The translations under genes were made by a program, and so were the position numbers. DNA of 7,779 nucleotides, from positions 1 to 7,779 of the forward strand of contig SXRC01000054.1 in the NCBI GenBank assembly GCA_005793655.1, written 5' to 3'. Under the pieces are notes generated by a model, which was given only the letters and a program-made list of their open reading frames with translations, had not been told where the DNA came from and ran no database searches. This stretch comes from Actinomycetota bacterium. Lineage in GTDB: Bacteria; Actinomycetota; Actinomycetes; Nanopelagicales; Nanopelagicaceae. Shown here one piece after another: positions 5,263 through 7,779 of the stretch (positions within the stretch are counted from its first letter, which is position 1; every line of letters begins with the position of its first letter).

Positions 5263-5721
5263 TTATAAGGCTGATAGCGCTGCTTTGTAATCAGGGATGC
5301 TTCTTGCTTCACCTAATCCATTAACAATCTGCCACTTTAAATTGCCATCTTTACCAATAATAAATGTACCACGCTTAGCGCATCCTCTGCTTTCTTCAAA
5401 TGTTGCATAAGCTTTAGCTGCTGCGCCATGCGGCCAAAAATCAGAGAGAACTTGGAATTTATAACCTTCTTGTTCAGCAAACACCTTATTTGCATACATT
5501 GGATCACATGAGATTGCCATCAATTCAACATTATCATTTTGAAAAGCTGATAAATCATCACGTAGAGCACATAGTTCACCAGTGCAGGTGCCAGAAAAAG
5601 AGAATGGATAAAAGACCAAGACCACATTCTTCTTGCCCTTATATGAAGATAGTGAGATCTTCTCACCATGTTGGTTTACTAACTCAAAATCAGGGGCAGC
5701 ATTACCTATTGAAAGCGTCAT
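5263..5721 (-). CDS. ahpE: AhpE-type peroxiredoxin
   Basis: This 152-residue cytoplasmic thiol peroxidase is predicted to reduce hydrogen peroxide, organic peroxides and peroxynitrite. It closely follows M. tuberculosis AhpE (Rv2238c, 153 residues): IGNAAPDFEL at 5-14, the catalytic loop FYPFSFSGTCTGEL at 37-50 with peroxidatic C46 and the preceding P39 and S43, VLSDFWPHGA at 91-100, and KRGTF at 116-120 with the conserved R117. Additional cysteines occur at C51, C72 and C114. M. tuberculosis AhpE is a one-Cys enzyme, and here C51 could act as a resolving residue, though that is speculative. The ATG at 5721 has AAGGAGA upstream, with AGGAG eight bases from the start. It lies 23 bases after the DUF3052 stop, so the two are very likely one operon, as in mycobacteria. 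Confidence 0.95.
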   Translation of the reverse strand: MTLSIGNAAPDFELVNQHGEKISLSSYKGKKNVVLVFYPFSFSGTCTGELCALRDDLSAFQNDNVELMAISCDPMYANKVFAEQEGYKFQVLSDFWPHGAAAKAYATFEESRGCAKRGTFIIGKDGNLKWQIVNGLGEARSIPDYKAALSAL

Positions 5722-5744
5722 TTAAATCTCTCCTTTTGGTTGGG

Positions 5745-6185
5745 TTACTGCTTTGTTTTCTTTTTATTACTACCAGCATGTCTGGCAATTAATCTAGTTG
5801 CACTCCAATCAGCACCAGCTGGAAATGATGTGGTTTGAGACATGCCAGCAGTTGGAGCTGCATCTTGAATATCACTTGGTTCAACATATCCGGGCCTGCC
5901 AACCTTTGGGGTGAAGAGCCAAATTGGGCCATCCTCAGTTAGGTAGGTGAGAGCATCTACTAACTCATCAACTAAATCACCATCTGTATCTCGCCACCAT
6001 AAAATTACTACATCTACTACCTCTTGCGAAGTGGCATCTAAAAATTGATTACCAGTTTTAGTATTAATGGCAGCACGTAAAGTTTGATCACAATCAGATT
6101 GATCAAAACCAACCTCAAGAATTAGTTGCTCTGTTTTTATGCCAAGCCGTTCAACGGTGGCAGCGGGTGCCTGGACTGAATTCAT
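5745..6185 (-). CDS. DUF3052 family protein
   Basis: This 146-residue protein of unknown function is of the DUF3052 family, which is restricted largely to actinobacteria (compare Rv2239c). Conserved stretches seen are ERLGIK at 12-17, VVDVVILWWRDTDGDLVDEL at 56-75, EDGPIWLFTPKVGRPGYVEP at 84-103, and DAAPTAGMSQTTS at 108-120 followed by DWSATRL at 126-132. A lysine-rich tail follows. There is no signal peptide or membrane helix. The frame stays open to a TTG at 6221, but ATG at 6185 is chosen because the usual family sequence begins soon after it and the extra residues (LGGLLL) look non-conserved. The Shine-Dalgarno is weak (GGTGGA nine bases upstream). Divergence from aceE across a 131-base gap is a conserved actinobacterial arrangement and suggests shared control. 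It leads into ahpE. Confidence 0.93.
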   Translation of the reverse strand: MNSVQAPAATVERLGIKTEQLILEVGFDQSDCDQTLRAAINTKTGNQFLDATSQEVVDVVILWWRDTDGDLVDELVDALTYLTEDGPIWLFTPKVGRPGYVEPSDIQDAAPTAGMSQTTSFPAGADWSATRLIARHAGSNKKKTKQ

Positions 6186-6316
6186 TAGGAGTAGTCCACC
6201 CAACTTTGGCGTAAGGTGCAACTCGTAAATGCTAGTTCACCCAAAATTAAGCCAGATCACGCCTAGTCCGCCTTTTAAATATGACCAAACCCCCCTTTAG
6301 GAGAGAGAATAAGCCC
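6186..6316. promoter_or_regulatory. divergent DUF3052/aceE intergenic region
   Basis: This 131-base gap must hold promoters for both outward genes. A TAAATA at 6276-6281 is a possible aceE -10 box, but no good -35 lies at the right distance. AGGAGAGAG at 6299-6307 is the ribosome site for aceE, nine bases before its GTG. No clear operator palindrome or riboswitch was found. Exact promoter positions cannot be given. Confidence 0.5.
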
Positions 6317-7779
6317 GTGAGTGAAAACTTTAAGGCCCCAGACCACTTGGTGGACCAATTAGTTGATACCGATCCAAATGAAAGTGCTGAGTGGCAACAA
6401 TCCTTTGACGCAGTCTTAAAAAATGCAGGGCCAGTCAGGGCTCGCTACTTGATGCTTTCATTACTACAAAGAGCAAATGAAAAAAATGTTGGCGTCTCAG
6501 GACTTCGCACCACCGATTACATAAACACCATTCCACCAGCACTTGAGCCAACTTTTCCAGGAGATGAGTTCTTGGAGCGAAGAATTAGAGCTTTTATTAG
6601 ATGGAATGCCGCGGTGATGGTGCACAGGGCGCAACGACCAGGAGTTGGTGTTGGCGGACATATTTCAACCTACGCATCAAGTGCATCTTTATATGAGGTT
6701 GGCTTTAATCATTTCTTTCGAGGCAAGCAACATGCAGGTGGTGGCGATCAAATATATTTCCAAGGACATGCCTCACCTGGAATGTATGCCAGAGCGTTTA
6801 TGGAAGGCCGGCTTACTGAAAAGCAATTAGATGGTTTCCGCCAAGAGTTATCACATGATGGTGGTGGCTTATCCTCCTATCCACATCCAAGGTTGATGCC
6901 AAACTTTTGGGAGTTTCCAACTGTTTCCATGGGTATTGGACCAATTAATGCAATTTATCAAGCAAGATTTAATCGCTATCTACATGCCCGTGGCTTTAAA
7001 GATACTAGTGATCAAAATGTTTGGGCATTTCTAGGAGATGGTGAGATTGATGAACCAGAGACATTAAGTGCTATCTCATTAGCTGCGCGTGAGGGTTTAG
7101 ATAATTTAACCTTTGTAGTTAATTGCAATCTTCAAAGATTAGATGGACCAGTCCGTGGTAATGGCAAGATTATTCAAGAGCTTGAATCTGTCTTTGGTGG
7201 CGCCGGCTGGAATGTAATCAAAGTTGTCTGGGGCAGAGAGTGGGATCCACTATTAACTGCAGACCGCGAGGGTGCATTAGTTGATTTGATGAATAAAACA
7301 CCAGATGGAGATTTTCAAACATTCAAATCAGAGGATGGCGCGTTTGTAAGGGAGAATTTCTTTGGCCGTGATCCAAGAACTGCTGCGATGGTTTCAACCT
7401 GGAGTGATGATGATATTTGGAATCTAAAACGTGGTGGCCATGATTATCAAAAACTTTATGCAGCCTATAAAGCAGCAAGTGAACATAATGGACGGCCGAC
7501 CGTAATTTTGGCAAAGACAATTAAAGGCTGGACTTTGGGATCACATTTTGAGGCAAGAAACTCAACCCACCAGATGAAAAAAATGACACTTGAGGATTTG
7601 AAAAACTTTAGAGATCGCTTATTTATTCCATTAAAAGATGAAGAGCTAGATGCCAAATTGCCACCATATATTCACCCTGGCATTGATTCACCTGAGTACC
7701 AGTACATGATGGCTCGTCGCAAAGAGCTAGGTGGCTTTTTGCCATCTAGGAGATCAGTTTCCAAACCATTGCCGCAACC
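6317..7779 (+). CDS. aceE: pyruvate dehydrogenase E1 component, homodimeric type (3' end cut by window)
   Basis: This gene encodes the thiamine-diphosphate-dependent E1 of the pyruvate dehydrogenase complex, which decarboxylates pyruvate and passes the acetyl group to lipoyl-E2. The open frame of 487 codons runs off the window; the family is about 900 residues, so roughly the N-terminal half is present. Landmarks are HRAQRPGVGVGGHISTYASS with H115, NHFFRGKQHAGGGDQ, FQGHASPGMYARAF with H151, SSYPHPRLMPNFWEFPTVSM, and the cofactor motif GDGEIDEPE at 240-248 followed by NCNLQRLDGPVRGNGK from N269. The sequence resembles M. tuberculosis AceE most in its opening part. The start is GTG at 6317, preceded by AGGAGAGAG. 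The nearby GTG at 6321 is out of frame. It is the only plus-strand gene here and diverges from DUF3052. No frameshift is visible. Confidence 0.97.
   Translation, partial: MSENFKAPDHLVDQLVDTDPNESAEWQQSFDAVLKNAGPVRARYLMLSLLQRANEKNVGVSGLRTTDYINTIPPALEPTFPGDEFLERRIRAFIRWNAAVMVHRAQRPGVGVGGHISTYASSASLYEVGFNHFFRGKQHAGGGDQIYFQGHASPGMYARAFMEGRLTEKQLDGFRQELSHDGGGLSSYPHPRLMPNFWEFPTVSMGIGPINAIYQARFNRYLHARGFKDTSDQNVWAFLGDGEIDEPETLSAISLAAREGLDNLTFVVNCNLQRLDGPVRGNGKIIQELESVFGGAGWNVIKVVWGREWDPLLTADREGALVDLMNKTPDGDFQTFKSEDGAFVRENFFGRDPRTAAMVSTWSDDDIWNLKRGGHDYQKLYAAYKAASEHNGRPTVILAKTIKGWTLGSHFEARNSTHQMKKMTLEDLKNFRDRLFIPLKDEELDAKLPPYIHPGIDSPEYQYMMARRKELGGFLPSRRSVSKPLPQ

Noticed and set aside
5490..5792. Plus-strand 100-codon open frame opposite ahpE
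   Set aside because: It is antisense to a well-supported peroxiredoxin gene, its translation resembles no protein family, and it looks like a shadow of the real gene's codon pattern.
6186..6221. Longer DUF3052 start at TTG 6221
   Set aside because: TTG is a rare start, the added residues look unlike the family, and an ATG occurs at 6185.
6645..6830. Plus-strand 61-codon open frame inside aceE in another frame
   Set aside because: It lies wholly within the conserved thiamine-diphosphate domain of aceE and has no independent support.

Overview
The window looks like part of the chromosome of a low-GC actinobacterium. The base composition is visibly AT-leaning and the gaps between genes are short. 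Two conserved actinobacterial blocks frame it. On the right, aceE diverges from a DUF3052 gene and an ahpE-type peroxiredoxin, the same arrangement as around Mycobacterium tuberculosis Rv2238c-Rv2241. On the left, a C4 zinc-ribbon/coiled-coil gene, an RNase HI gene and the RNase P RNA gene follow each other. A streamlined freshwater lineage such as Nanopelagicales (acI) would fit, but that placement is an inference.

Layout from left to right. Positions 1 to about 278 (minus) hold the RNase P RNA gene, with its 3' end outside the window. Positions 319-726 and 726-1451 (minus) are a stand-alone RNase HI domain protein and the zinc-ribbon protein, overlapping by one base. Positions 1538-2500 and 2530-3687 (minus) are a polysaccharide pyruvyl transferase family protein and an indoleamine 2,3-dioxygenase, 29 bases apart. 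Positions 3713-5155 contain a glucarate-dehydratase-like enolase superfamily gene bracketed by a 19-base direct repeat. One copy of that repeat is the 3' end of tRNA-Val(UAC) at 5137-5208. Positions 5263-5721 and 5745-6185 (minus) are ahpE and DUF3052. Positions 6317-7779 (plus) are the N-terminal half of aceE, cut by the window edge.

The most notable point is the segment next to the tRNA. The last 19 bases of tRNA-Val recur exactly, in the same orientation, 1424 bases downstream of the tRNA 3' end. This is the footprint left by site-specific integration into a tRNA gene. The bracketed segment carries one catabolic gene and no recombinase. Removing it in silico would place the dioxygenase start codon 25 bases behind the tRNA. 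The window therefore appears to show a one-gene cargo insertion in an accessory zone (about 1538-5136) between two housekeeping blocks.

Functionally the genes are mixed: RNA processing and nucleic-acid maintenance (rnpB, RNase H, tRNA), central carbon metabolism (pyruvate dehydrogenase E1), peroxide defence (AhpE), and three probable niche genes (tryptophan cleavage, sugar-acid dehydration, surface polysaccharide modification). No CRISPR array, transposase, integrase or plasmid function is visible.
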